A stretch of DNA of 12,560 nucleotides from JTS-RE9 sp964649195 (GCA_964649195.1 CAZYPK010000158.1:1-12560); one strand, 5' to 3'. Positions 6,592 through 12,488 are shown, counted from the first letter of the stretch. Made by a program: numbers and translations. The notes: generated from the letters alone by a model not told the origin.

Positions 6592-6720
6592 CGGAAAAGC
6601 GGAAAATGTGGAGGAGAAAGCGGGAAAGCGAAAAAGCGGAACGAAGGCAAACGGTCGCCTCCGGCTCGGCTGTTCCAATTTCCTGCTTTCCTGCTTTTTT
6701 GCTTTCCTGTTTTTGCCTTT
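6592..6720. repeat. Phased-arm element A (octamer, CGGAAAAG / TCCTGCTT)
   Basis: The left arm (6592-6644) is a run of 8-nt units: CGGAAAAG, CGGAAAAT, GTGGAGGA, a 5-nt remnant, CGGGAAAG, CGAAAAAG, CGGAACGA. The right arm (6681-6720) is their complement in the same 8-nt phase: TCCTGCTT twice, TTTTGCTT, TCCTGTTT, TTGCCTTT. The GC-rich centre (about 6645-6671) resembles, in inverse orientation, the centre of element B. The right arm ends 12 nt before the isochorismatase-family ATG at 6733. With the repeat at 6471-6544 it fills the 309-nt divergent spacer; no gene lies there. Confidence 0.75.
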
Positions 6721-6732
6721 ACACTACACCCC

Positions 6733-7284
6733 ATGTCCATCCCTCGATTCCACCTTTCCCACACGGCTCTGCTGGTCATTGACATGCAGGAGAAACTGGT
6801 GCCGGTCGTGCGCGAGCCGCAGCGGCTGACTGACGCGGTGGGGCGGCTCATTGATGGGGCGGCGGCACTGGGCCTGCCGGTGCTGGCGACCGAGCAATAC
6901 CGTAAAGGTCTGGGTGACACGATCACGCCGATCGCCGGTCGGCTGGGCGGGGCGCTTTGCCGGGCTGAGAAGCTCAAGTTTTCCGCGATCATCGAACCGG
7001 TTCGGCAAATCCTCATCGAGAAGCAGATTCGCAGCGTCATCGTGTGCGGCATCGAATCGCATGTCTGCGTGCTGCAAACCTGCCTCGATCTGATCGACGC
7101 CGGCTACATGGCGGGCGTCGCTCTCGATGCCATCGGCAGTCGGCGGCAGGCCGACCACGATGCCGCGATCCTGCGCATGGCACAGATCGGCGTGATCCCG
7201 ACGACGGTCGAATCGGCGCTCTTCGAGCTGACCCACGAAGCGGGAACGGATCGGTTCAAGCGCGTGCTGGGGGTGGTGAAGTAG
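6733..7284 (+). CDS. Isochorismatase-family cysteine hydrolase
   Basis: This 183-residue cytoplasmic protein has the alpha/beta fold of the isochorismatase/nicotinamidase superfamily. The three catalytic positions are visible: Asp17 in LLVIDMQ, Lys82 (or Lys80) in AEKLKFSA, and Cys112 in CGIESHVCVLQT, with the usual cis-peptide stretch just before the cysteine. The word ATEQYRKGLG (52-61) is typical of the YcaC/ISOC2-like branch, whose physiological substrates are mostly unknown, so true isochorismate hydrolysis should not be assumed. The length is normal and nothing is missing. The ATG at 6733 has no clear Shine-Dalgarno sequence and follows the right arm of element A by 12 nt; the stop precedes element B by 7 nt. 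The frame stays open far upstream, but homology begins at this ATG. Its neighbours suggest no pathway. Confidence 0.9.
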   Translation: MSIPRFHLSHTALLVIDMQEKLVPVVREPQRLTDAVGRLIDGAAALGLPVLATEQYRKGLGDTITPIAGRLGGALCRAEKLKFSAIIEPVRQILIEKQIRSVIVCGIESHVCVLQTCLDLIDAGYMAGVALDAIGSRRQADHDAAILRMAQIGVIPTTVESALFELTHEAGTDRFKRVLGVVK

Positions 7285-7291
7285 GGGGTGG

Positions 7292-7428
7292 CGGAAAAGC
7301 AGGAAAACAGGAAAGCAGGAAAGCAGGAAAGCGATAAAGCGGAAAATTCAGAAGGCGTTCTGGCGTTTGCCGTCTCTCCGATTTTTTCGTTTTCCTGTTT
7401 TCCTGCTTTCCTGTTTTCCTGCTTTTCC
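7292..7428. repeat. Phased-arm element B (octamer, CAGGAAAG / TGCTTTCC)
   Basis: The left arm (7292-7347) holds seven 8-nt units in perfect phase: CGGAAAAG, CAGGAAAA, CAGGAAAG three times, CGATAAAG, CGGAAAAT. The right arm (7388-7427) holds CGTTTTCC, TGTTTTCC, TGCTTTCC, TGTTTTCC, TGCTTTTC. Positions 7293-7322 and 7399-7428 are perfect complements over 30 bp, with 76 nt between them. Purines make up nearly the whole left arm and pyrimidines the right arm, which continues as a C/T-rich tract to about 7455. The element starts 7 nt after the hydrolase stop codon. Confidence 0.85.
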
Positions 7429-7510
7429 TCCTCCTCCTTTGCCCCATTCCCCCCCAGCGGCTAGGCTATGGGCTTGTTGGAAGGTTCAACCTATTCAGGA
7501 GACATCGCCC

Positions 7511-7711
7511 ATGCTCGACACCTACGAAAAGCTCAAATCCATCGTCGCCTCCATCGAGGATGATGTTCGCAAGACCGCCGGCGGCAACAAGGCGGCGGGC
7601 ACCCGCGTTCGCAAGGTCATGCAGGAAGTCAAGGCGGCGGCCCAGGAACTGCGCACCAAGGTTCTCGAAGGTCGCGGCGCCGATGAAGGCGGCGATGCGG
7701 CGGGCGAGTGA
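7511..7711 (+). CDS. Histone H1-like Hc1-type nucleoid protein
   Basis: This 66-residue protein matches the conserved core of the chlamydial Hc1 (HctA) family: YEKLKSIVASIEDDVRKT, GGNKAAGTRVRKVMQEVK, AAAQELRTKVLE. The core is predicted to be helical and rich in charged residues, and binds and compacts DNA in the nucleoid; such short forms are common in planctomycetes. HctA of Chlamydia is about 125 residues and has a Lys/Ala-rich tail; here the protein stops after an acidic, Gly-rich end (GRGADEGGDAAGE), so the basic tail is missing. The start is well supported by AGGAGA at 7496-7501, nine nt before the ATG. A UUCG-capped hairpin with T residues follows at 7762-7790, so the gene probably ends a transcript. 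Confidence 0.85.
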   Translation: MLDTYEKLKSIVASIEDDVRKTAGGNKAAGTRVRKVMQEVKAAAQELRTKVLEGRGADEGGDAAGE

Positions 7712-7759
7712 AACGACGGCATCCGTCCACCACCGTTTTCCGACTGAAACACCACAAAA

Positions 7760-7790
7760 AACCCTTCCTTCGGGAAGGGAAGGGCTTTTG
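7760..7790 (+). terminator. UUCG-loop terminator after the Hc1-like gene
   Basis: CCCTTCC (7762-7768) and GGAAGGG (7773-7779) form a perfect stem closed by a TTCG tetraloop. AAAA on the left and CTTTT (7784-7789) on the right extend the symmetry. Read on the minus strand, the hairpin is followed by six T residues, so it may also work in that direction. It lies about 50 nt after the stop of the Hc1-like gene and before the hotdog dehydratase gene. Confidence 0.75.
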
Positions 7791-7822
7791 GCATGGCACC
7801 AGCATTCCTGTTTGACATCTCC

Positions 7823-8266
7823 ATGATCGATCTCGACAAGGTGCTCTACGACACCGCCGAGATTGAGAAGGTCAATCCGCACCGGGGCCACATGCGGATG
7901 CTCGACGCCATCACTCATCTTGATGATCAGGCCGGGGCCTTCGCCGCGTACAAGGATGTGCGCGATGATGAGTTCTGGGTGGCGGGCCACATTCCCGGCC
8001 GGCCGATTTTTCCGGGCGTGCTCATGATCGAGGCGGCGGCGCAGCTGGCCAGCTTCATGATGCTCCGCTGGCTCAAGCGCGACGGGTTCATCGGTTTCGC
8101 GGCGGTTGACGGTGTGAAGTTTCGCGGGCAGGTGACGCCTGGCGATCGGCTTCATCTGATCGGGATCAAGACCGATCTGCGGCCGCGACGGGCCATCTGC
8201 AAGATTCAGGGGCTGGTGCGAGGCACGATGGTGTTCGAAGGGGAAGTGACCGGGATGCCGATCTGA
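7823..8266 (+). CDS. FabZ-like hotdog-fold 3-hydroxyacyl-ACP dehydratase
   Basis: This 147-residue cytoplasmic protein belongs to the FabZ/FabA hotdog family, which removes water from 3-hydroxyacyl-ACP in fatty acid elongation. The central motif AGHIPGRPIFPGVLMIEAAAQL (54-75) contains the catalytic His56 and Glu70 at the family spacing. The family PHR word is kept in VNPHRGHMRMLDAI near the N terminus, and the last part (KFRGQVTPGDRLHL, then ICKIQGLVRG) fits the remaining strands. The length is that of FabZ. Because planctomycetes carry several paralogues and no other fab gene is near, the role in the main pathway is uncertain. The ATG at 7823 fits homology; another in-frame ATG at 7793 lies too close to the terminator to be likely. 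Neither has a clear Shine-Dalgarno site. A terminator follows 9 nt after the stop. Confidence 0.88.
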   Translation: MIDLDKVLYDTAEIEKVNPHRGHMRMLDAITHLDDQAGAFAAYKDVRDDEFWVAGHIPGRPIFPGVLMIEAAAQLASFMMLRWLKRDGFIGFAAVDGVKFRGQVTPGDRLHLIGIKTDLRPRRAICKIQGLVRGTMVFEGEVTGMPI

Positions 8267-8275
8267 TTCGCATCA

Positions 8276-8305
8276 GGCACGGGACCTTGAAGGTCCCGTG
8301 CCTTT
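8276..8305 (+). terminator. Terminator after the FabZ-like gene
   Basis: GGCACGGGACC (8276-8286) and GGTCCCGTGCC (8292-8302) form a perfect 11-bp stem with a 5-nt loop, followed by TTT. The T-tract is short, but the stem is strong and begins 9 nt after the stop codon. It separates the dehydratase from the nuo genes. Confidence 0.8.
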
Positions 8306-8312
8306 CGCTCCC

Positions 8313-8341
8313 TTGACCTCTTTCACCTCGACCATTACCTT
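8313..8341 (+). promoter_or_regulatory. Weak candidate promoter for nuoJKL
   Basis: TTGACC at 8313-8318 (five of six matches to the -35 consensus) is followed after 17 nt by TACCTT at 8336-8341 (three of six to the -10 consensus). A promoter is expected here because a terminator precedes and nuoJ starts at 8387. The -10 match is poor. Confidence 0.25.
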
Positions 8342-8386
8342 GTCCACGATCCATTCGGCTCGGTCGTTCGACTTGAGGTGTTCTTG

Positions 8387-8932
8387 ATGCTTTCGTTCGC
8401 ACAGCAATCGGCGATTGATGGAAGCCAATCTCTCGGGGCCGTGCTGTTTTACGCATTCGCCTCGCTCACCGCGCTCAGCGCGTGGGCCATCGTGCTCAGC
8501 GGCAACATCGTCCGCATGGCGATCTACCTGCTGTTCACGCTCTGCGGCGTGGCGGGTCTTTACTTCATGCTCAACGCCGAGATTCTTGCCGCGATTCAAC
8601 TGATCGTTTACGCGGGCGGCACGCTGATTCTCATCATCTTCGGCGTGATGCTCACCAGCAAAAATCCGTTCATGCAGCTCAAGGCCGGGGGCTGGGAAAC
8701 GGCGGTGGCGGTGGGCGTGGGCCTGATCATGGCCGGGCTGCTGACCTGGGCGATGATCAACACGAATCTGGAAGGCGGGACGAAACCGCCTGCGGAAGGT
8801 TACAGCGAAGTCGCCACGATCGGGCGCGGGCTGCTCTCGAAGTATCTCGTCCCGTTCGAAGTGGCAGGCGTGCTGCTGCTGGTGGTGATGATCGGCGCCG
8901 CGTACATGGCGCGAAAGCGGAAGACGGAATAG
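8387..8932 (+). CDS. nuoJ: NADH-quinone oxidoreductase subunit J
   Basis: This 181-residue inner membrane subunit of complex I has five predicted membrane helices. The third carries the diagnostic word NAEILAAIQLIVYAGGTLIL (63-82), including the Tyr-Ala-Gly region where NuoJ forms its pi-bulge and couples quinone chemistry to proton pumping. A loop of about 35 polar residues follows helix 4, and the protein ends with a basic tail (MARKRKTE). The ATG at 8387 follows GAGG by 9 nt; a GTG at 8378 in the same frame is possible but has the GAGG directly against it. The gene opens a nuoJ-K-L series after a terminator. Instead of the usual overlap or short gap, 137 nt separate it from nuoK, nearly all occupied by element C. 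Confidence 0.95.
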   Translation: MLSFAQQSAIDGSQSLGAVLFYAFASLTALSAWAIVLSGNIVRMAIYLLFTLCGVAGLYFMLNAEILAAIQLIVYAGGTLILIIFGVMLTSKNPFMQLKAGGWETAVAVGVGLIMAGLLTWAMINTNLEGGTKPPAEGYSEVATIGRGLLSKYLVPFEVAGVLLLVVMIGAAYMARKRKTE

Positions 8933-8938
8933 GAGCGG

Positions 8939-9067
8939 GTGTCGGGTGTGTCGGGTGTCGGATGTCGGAAAGAAGCAAATGCCATCGTGTTGAGAGCAGT
9001 CTCATCCGCATGGATTCGTCTTCTTTCGACGCCCGACACCCGATACACCCGGCACCCGACACCCGAC
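8939..9067. repeat. Phased-arm element C (heptamer, GTGTCGG / ACCCGAC), nuoJ-nuoK spacer
   Basis: The left arm holds GTGTCGG (8939-8945), a GT insertion, GTGTCGG, GTGTCGG, ATGTCGG (to 8968), then AAAGAAG. The right arm begins with the complement CTTCTTT (9020-9026) and continues with GCCCGAC, ACCCGAT, a 9-nt irregular stretch, ACCCGAC, ACCCGAC (9054-9067). The arms pair imperfectly over about 40 bp around a 43-45 nt centre. The left arm starts 6 nt after the nuoJ stop, and the right arm ends 2 nt before the nuoK ATG, so the element is essentially the whole spacer. Confidence 0.85.
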
Positions 9068-9069
9068 CC

Positions 9070-9405
9070 ATGTTTGAAATCGGCCTGACCCATTTCGTGC
9101 TTCTCTCCTTCACCCTCGTCGGCGCGGGGGTGGCGACCATTCTCACCAAGCGAAACGCCATCGGCATCCTCATCGGCGTCGAACTCATCCTCAACGCGGC
9201 GGCGGTCAACCTCGTCGCCTTCAACCGCTACTCGCTCAAAGTCCAGCACGGCGCCAACGAGGCCAATGTCGATGGCCTGGTGTTCGCCATGTTCATCGTG
9301 GTGCTCGCCGCCGCCGAGGCCGCCGTGGCGCTGGCGATTTTCCTGAACTTCTACAACCGGTTCAGCTCCATCGATGTCGAACAGGCGGATGAGATGAAAG
9401 GATGA
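9070..9405 (+). CDS. nuoK: NADH-quinone oxidoreductase subunit K
   Basis: This 111-residue inner membrane subunit of complex I has three membrane helices. It carries the two buried glutamates needed for proton transfer in NuoK: Glu38 in ILIGVELILNAAAVNLVAF and Glu83 in VVLAAAEAAVALAIFLNFY. Length and helix spacing are those of the family, with a short acidic tail (DVEQADEMKG). NuoK sits between NuoJ/A and NuoN in the membrane arm. No Shine-Dalgarno sequence is visible before the ATG at 9070; the 15 nt before it belong to the right arm of element C, which would be paired if the spacer folds. Element D begins 3 nt after the stop. Confidence 0.96.
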   Translation: MFEIGLTHFVLLSFTLVGAGVATILTKRNAIGILIGVELILNAAAVNLVAFNRYSLKVQHGANEANVDGLVFAMFIVVLAAAEAAVALAIFLNFYNRFSSIDVEQADEMKG

Positions 9406-9408
9406 ATA

Positions 9409-9512
9409 AGTTCCGAGTTTCGAGTTCCGAGTTCCGAGTTGGAAAAGGCGTCGGCTTTTGACTTGGATCTCGATGAACAACACTCGGAACTCGGAACTCG
9501 AAACTCGGAACT
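9409..9512. repeat. Phased-arm element D (heptamer, GTTCCGA / ACTCGGA), nuoK-nuoL spacer
   Basis: Positions 9409-9439 and 9482-9512 are exact reverse complements over 31 bp, with 42 nt between them. The left arm is in 7-nt phase: GTTCCGA, GTTTCGA, GTTCCGA, GTTCCGA, GTTGGAA. The right arm is ACTCGGA, ACTCGGA, ACTCGAA, ACTCGGA, ACT. The single variant unit (GTTTCGA) has its complement (ACTCGAA) at the mirrored place. The left arm starts 3 nt after the nuoK stop and the right arm ends 4 nt before the nuoL ATG. Confidence 0.93.
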
Positions 9513-9516
9513 TTTC

Positions 9517-11679
9517 ATGCAAGCCACGCTCATCACCCTCCTGACCCTCGCCACGCTGCTGCCGCTTTTCAGCAGCGTCACGGTCATTCTCTTCGGCAAA
9601 CGGCGGCTGCCCGGTAACAGGACGGCTCTCTTCACCACCGGCGTCATGGGTCTTTCCTGTCTGCTCTCCGTGCTGGCGATGATCCTCTGGTTCGCAGGCG
9701 ACCGCAGCCCGGCGGTCTGGAACATCCCCTGGATTCCGGTGCCCGGCCTCGAAGCGAAATGGCTCTATTTGGGCGTGCTCGTCGATGGCCTGACCGTCGC
9801 CATGATGGTCATGGTCACGCTCATCTCCACCCTCGTCCACACCTACTCCATCGGCTACATGCACGGTGACAAGCGCTTCGAGCGATTCTTCGCCTACCTC
9901 TCGCTCTTCACCTTCTCCATGCTGGGCATCGTCACCGCCAACTCCATCATGCAGCTCTTCGTCTTCTGGGAACTGGTCGGCCTGACCAGCTATCTCCTCA
10001 TCGGCTTCTGGTTCGAGAAACGAGGGCCCCAGCAGGCCTGCAAAAAAGCCTTCGTCATGAACCGCATCGGCGATGCGGGGTTCCTCATCGGCTTCGGCAT
10101 CCTCTTCACCCAACTCGGCGCCAACATGCTCCTGCCCGGCGGTCAGCCTCTCCCCGGAAGTGTCCCCGGAAGCGAAGCCGCCGTGGTCGAAAATCACTCG
10201 ATGTTCGGCACGCTGGCTGAATTACTGAAAGTTCAAGGCGTCACCATCAACGGAAACACGCCGGAGACCGCCGCCCCCTTCTGGCTCACCCTCGCAGGCA
10301 TCGGCCTCTTCTGCGGCGCCATCGGCAAGTCGGCCCAGTTTCCGCTCCATACCTGGCTCCCCGACGCGATGGAAGGCCCCACGCCCGTCTCCTCCATCGT
10401 ACACAGCGCGACGATGGTCGCCGCCGGCGTCTTCCTCACCGCACGCATCTATCCGATCCTCACCCCCGATGCCCATCTCTTCATCGCCACCATCGGCCTG
10501 ATCACCCTCATCATGGCCGCCTGCATGGCGCTGGTCATGACCGACATCAAGCGCGTCCTCGCCTACTCCACGCTTTCCCAACTGGGCTACATGATCCTCG
10601 CCCTGGGCACGGGCAACTACATCTTCGCCCTTTATCACCTGTTCACCCACGCGTTCTTCAAGTGCTGCCTGTTCCAGTGCGCCGGCTCGGTCATTCACGG
10701 CGCCCATCATCAGCAGGACATGCGCCACTACGGCGGCCTCAAGGACAAAATGCCCAGGACCGCCCTGGCTTACTTCATCTGCACCCTCTGCATCGCCGGG
10801 GCTTCGATTCCCATCATCAACCTGGGCATCAGCGGCTTCTATTCCAAGGACGGCATCATTGCCGGCGCGTACAACTACGGCAGCGCGTATGGCTCGCTCT
10901 TCTTCTGGGGGCCGACGATCGTCGCCTATCTCACCGCGTTCTACATGGCCCGCAGTTTCGCGCTCACCTTCCTCGGCAAGCCGCGCGATCAGCATCTGTA
11001 TGATCATGCCCACGAGGCGCCCAACACGATGGTCGTGCCGCAATTGATTCTGGCGACGATCGCGGTGATCAGCGTGCCGTTCTTCCTCTGGTACGGCCTG
11101 ATCGAGCAGACACACGCTCATATGACGAAGACCATCGAGGTTTACTCCGGCAGCGGACAGGCCTGGGTGCAAAGCGTCGGGGCCGTGCATGAAGGCGAAC
11201 ACCACATCCACGGCCCGCTGCTCTTCGGCTTCGCCTGGATACTCGCCATCGGCGGCGGCATCTGGTTCTATAAGGACGGCATGGCCCGTGCGGACAAGGT
11301 GGCGAAACTTCCGGGGGTCAACCTGCTCTACAAGTGGGCTTACAACAAGTTCTACTTCGACGCCTTCTACGACATCTTCACCGTCAACCTGGGCAAGACC
11401 ATCGCGGGCATCGCCTCGGTGTTCGACAAGCTCATCGTCGATGGCATCGTGAATCTTGTGGGTCTGCTCACGCGGATGTGGGCGACGGTCACCGGCAGGT
11501 TCGACAACAAGTACGTGGATGGCGCGGTCAACGGCGCCGCCGACTTCGCCTACAACTCCGGCTCCATGCTGCGAACCTCGCAGGGCGGCCGGGTGCGGGC
11601 CTACGTGCTGACCACCCTCGTGGTCGCGTGCCTGGCGATGCTCACGGTGATGGTGGTGGTGATGGTGAACAAACAATGA
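9517..11679 (+). CDS. nuoL: NADH-quinone oxidoreductase subunit L
   Basis: This 720-residue inner membrane subunit is the distal antiporter-like proton pump of complex I. Conserved words are in order: FVFWELVGLTSYLLIGFWFE (148-167, with the essential Glu152), MNRIGDAGFLIGF (181-193), GKSAQFPLHTWLPDAMEGPT (270-289, with Lys271), HSATMVAAGVFLTARIYPI (296-314), LAYSTLSQLGYMI (348-360), HAFFKCCLFQCAGSVIHG (378-395) and SGFYSKDGIIAG (439-450, with Lys444). Residues 600-625 (LLYKWAYNKFYFDAFYDIF) fit the start of the lateral helix region. The length is slightly above the E. coli protein (613), mainly at the C terminus and in a loop at about 203-250. The ATG at 9517 matches the family start; the frame is open back to 9439 through the right arm of element D, so longer starts are artefacts. 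The last residues (VMVVVMVNKQ) come from a GGTGAT-rich tract. Confidence 0.97.
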   Translation: MQATLITLLTLATLLPLFSSVTVILFGKRRLPGNRTALFTTGVMGLSCLLSVLAMILWFAGDRSPAVWNIPWIPVPGLEAKWLYLGVLVDGLTVAMMVMVTLISTLVHTYSIGYMHGDKRFERFFAYLSLFTFSMLGIVTANSIMQLFVFWELVGLTSYLLIGFWFEKRGPQQACKKAFVMNRIGDAGFLIGFGILFTQLGANMLLPGGQPLPGSVPGSEAAVVENHSMFGTLAELLKVQGVTINGNTPETAAPFWLTLAGIGLFCGAIGKSAQFPLHTWLPDAMEGPTPVSSIVHSATMVAAGVFLTARIYPILTPDAHLFIATIGLITLIMAACMALVMTDIKRVLAYSTLSQLGYMILALGTGNYIFALYHLFTHAFFKCCLFQCAGSVIHGAHHQQDMRHYGGLKDKMPRTALAYFICTLCIAGASIPIINLGISGFYSKDGIIAGAYNYGSAYGSLFFWGPTIVAYLTAFYMARSFALTFLGKPRDQHLYDHAHEAPNTMVVPQLILATIAVISVPFFLWYGLIEQTHAHMTKTIEVYSGSGQAWVQSVGAVHEGEHHIHGPLLFGFAWILAIGGGIWFYKDGMARADKVAKLPGVNLLYKWAYNKFYFDAFYDIFTVNLGKTIAGIASVFDKLIVDGIVNLVGLLTRMWATVTGRFDNKYVDGAVNGAADFAYNSGSMLRTSQGGRVRAYVLTTLVVACLAMLTVMVVVMVNKQ

Positions 11680-11680
11680 C

Positions 11681-11831
11681 GGAAATTGCAAAATGGCCAA
11701 TGGCCAATGCAAATTGCAAAATGAAAAACCGATTGCGTGCGAGTTGAACATTCCGAACACTTTGCAATTTGCAATGGACATTGGCCATTTTGCAATCTTC
11801 CGATCTCTGACCTCTGATCTCTGACTTCTGG
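11681..11831. repeat. Phased-arm element E (heptamer, two unit families)
   Basis: The left arm (11685-11726) is six 7-nt units: ATTGCAA, AATGGCC, AATGGCC, AATGCAA, ATTGCAA, AATGAAA. The right arm runs in unbroken 7-nt phase for ten units (11762-11831): TTGCAAT, TTGCAAT, GGACATT, GGCCATT, TTGCAAT, then CTTCCGA, TCTCTGA, CCTCTGA, TCTCTGA, CTTCTGG. The first five complement the left arm (11681-11723 against 11758-11801, with three mismatches and one indel). The last five have no partner here and belong to the unit family at 1879-1913. It starts directly after the nuoL stop and ends 6 nt before the lipoprotein ATG. Confidence 0.9.
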
Positions 11832-11837
11832 TTCCTC

Positions 11838-12488
11838 ATGAAAAGCAGCTTGAACATGTCGTTCTTCGTTTCATGTCTGTGCGTGCTTGCATGCGCGGGT
11901 TGTTCCCGTGAGCAACCGCCGCCCCAGGCGAACGGACCGAAGGTGGAGAATCAGCCGGTGGAGAGCAAGCGGGATCAGGTGGCGGAGGAGAACCAGGCGA
12001 AGCCCCCGCCGTCGCCTGTCGCCGCGACCCCCGACAAGCCCGGGGCGGACAAGGAGCCGTCGCCTGTTCCGAGGAAGATGAAGTCTTACTATTACGATGT
12101 GGTGACCGGCGGGCAGTTCGTCGCCGAGTCGGACGAGTTGCCGCCGATCATTCGTGAGAATGGAAACAAGGCTTTCAAGGCCTACGTCTTCACCTGCGGC
12201 AGTTGCTCGAACGAATCGGAGCGATTCGTCGGGTATTACGAAGGGTTCACGGACGATTTCAAGAAGAAGCGAGCGGCGGCGATCGAGGCCGCCAAGGTTG
12301 GCGAGCTTTTTTCACCCGAGATGCTTGCGCTCGAAGAGGGCATAAGCGGAGGTCGGCTGATAAGCACCGATGCCAAGATATGGGGCGCGTTCGATTCGCC
12401 TGAAGGCATCGAGATCAACATCGCCTTGGTCAAAGCCTGCGACGGCAAGGACGGAGAGCTCAAGCTTTGTTTTCCCGGTTTGAAATGA
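11838..12488 (+). CDS. Putative lipoprotein with C-terminal CGSC domain
   Basis: This 216-residue protein of unknown function is exported. The N terminus is a lipoprotein signal peptide (MKSSLNMSFFVSCLCVLACA, then GC), with Cys22 in CAGC as the likely lipidated residue; Cys19 is an alternative. Residues 25-77 form a Pro/Lys/Glu/Gln-rich linker. The C-terminal part from about residue 80 is folded: KSYYYDVVTGGQFVAESDEL, then KAYVFTCGSCSNESERFVGY with a CxxC pair. I recall the phrase TCG-C-N-SERFVGYLE from small planctomycete lipoproteins, without a known role. The CxxC could bind metal or be redox active; a third and fourth cysteine lie near the end (ACDG, LCFPG). It follows nuoL by 158 nt occupied by element E. 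A role in complex I is not supported beyond position. Confidence 0.72.
   Translation: MKSSLNMSFFVSCLCVLACAGCSREQPPPQANGPKVENQPVESKRDQVAEENQAKPPPSPVAATPDKPGADKEPSPVPRKMKSYYYDVVTGGQFVAESDELPPIIRENGNKAFKAYVFTCGSCSNESERFVGYYEGFTDDFKKKRAAAIEAAKVGELFSPEMLALEEGISGGRLISTDAKIWGAFDSPEGIEINIALVKACDGKDGELKLCFPGLK

Noticed and set aside
6471..6732. An insertion sequence or miniature transposon (MITE) in the divergent spacer
   Set aside because: Inverted repeats exist, but no target-site duplication or transposase was seen, and the arms are tandem units and not typical terminal repeats.
7256..7447. Short open frames encoding repeated KQE/RKT or FPAFLLSCF words across elements A and B
   Set aside because: The protein repeats only reflect translation of the octamer arms; there is no start signal and no conserved non-repeat part.
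9409..9512. A CRISPR array at the short repeats of the spacers
   Set aside because: Units are 7-8 nt without spacers between them and are arranged as mirrored arms; no cas gene is present.
9439..9516. An N-terminal extension of NuoL containing a SELGTRNSEL-like repeat
   Set aside because: The added residues are translated right arm of element D; NuoL homology starts at the ATG at 9517.
10222..11781. A 519-codon open frame antisense to nuoL, and another at 8800-10197
   Set aside because: They are rich in His, Glu, Asp and Gly as expected from the complement of membrane-protein codons, and they run through elements D and E; NuoL is unmistakable on the plus strand.
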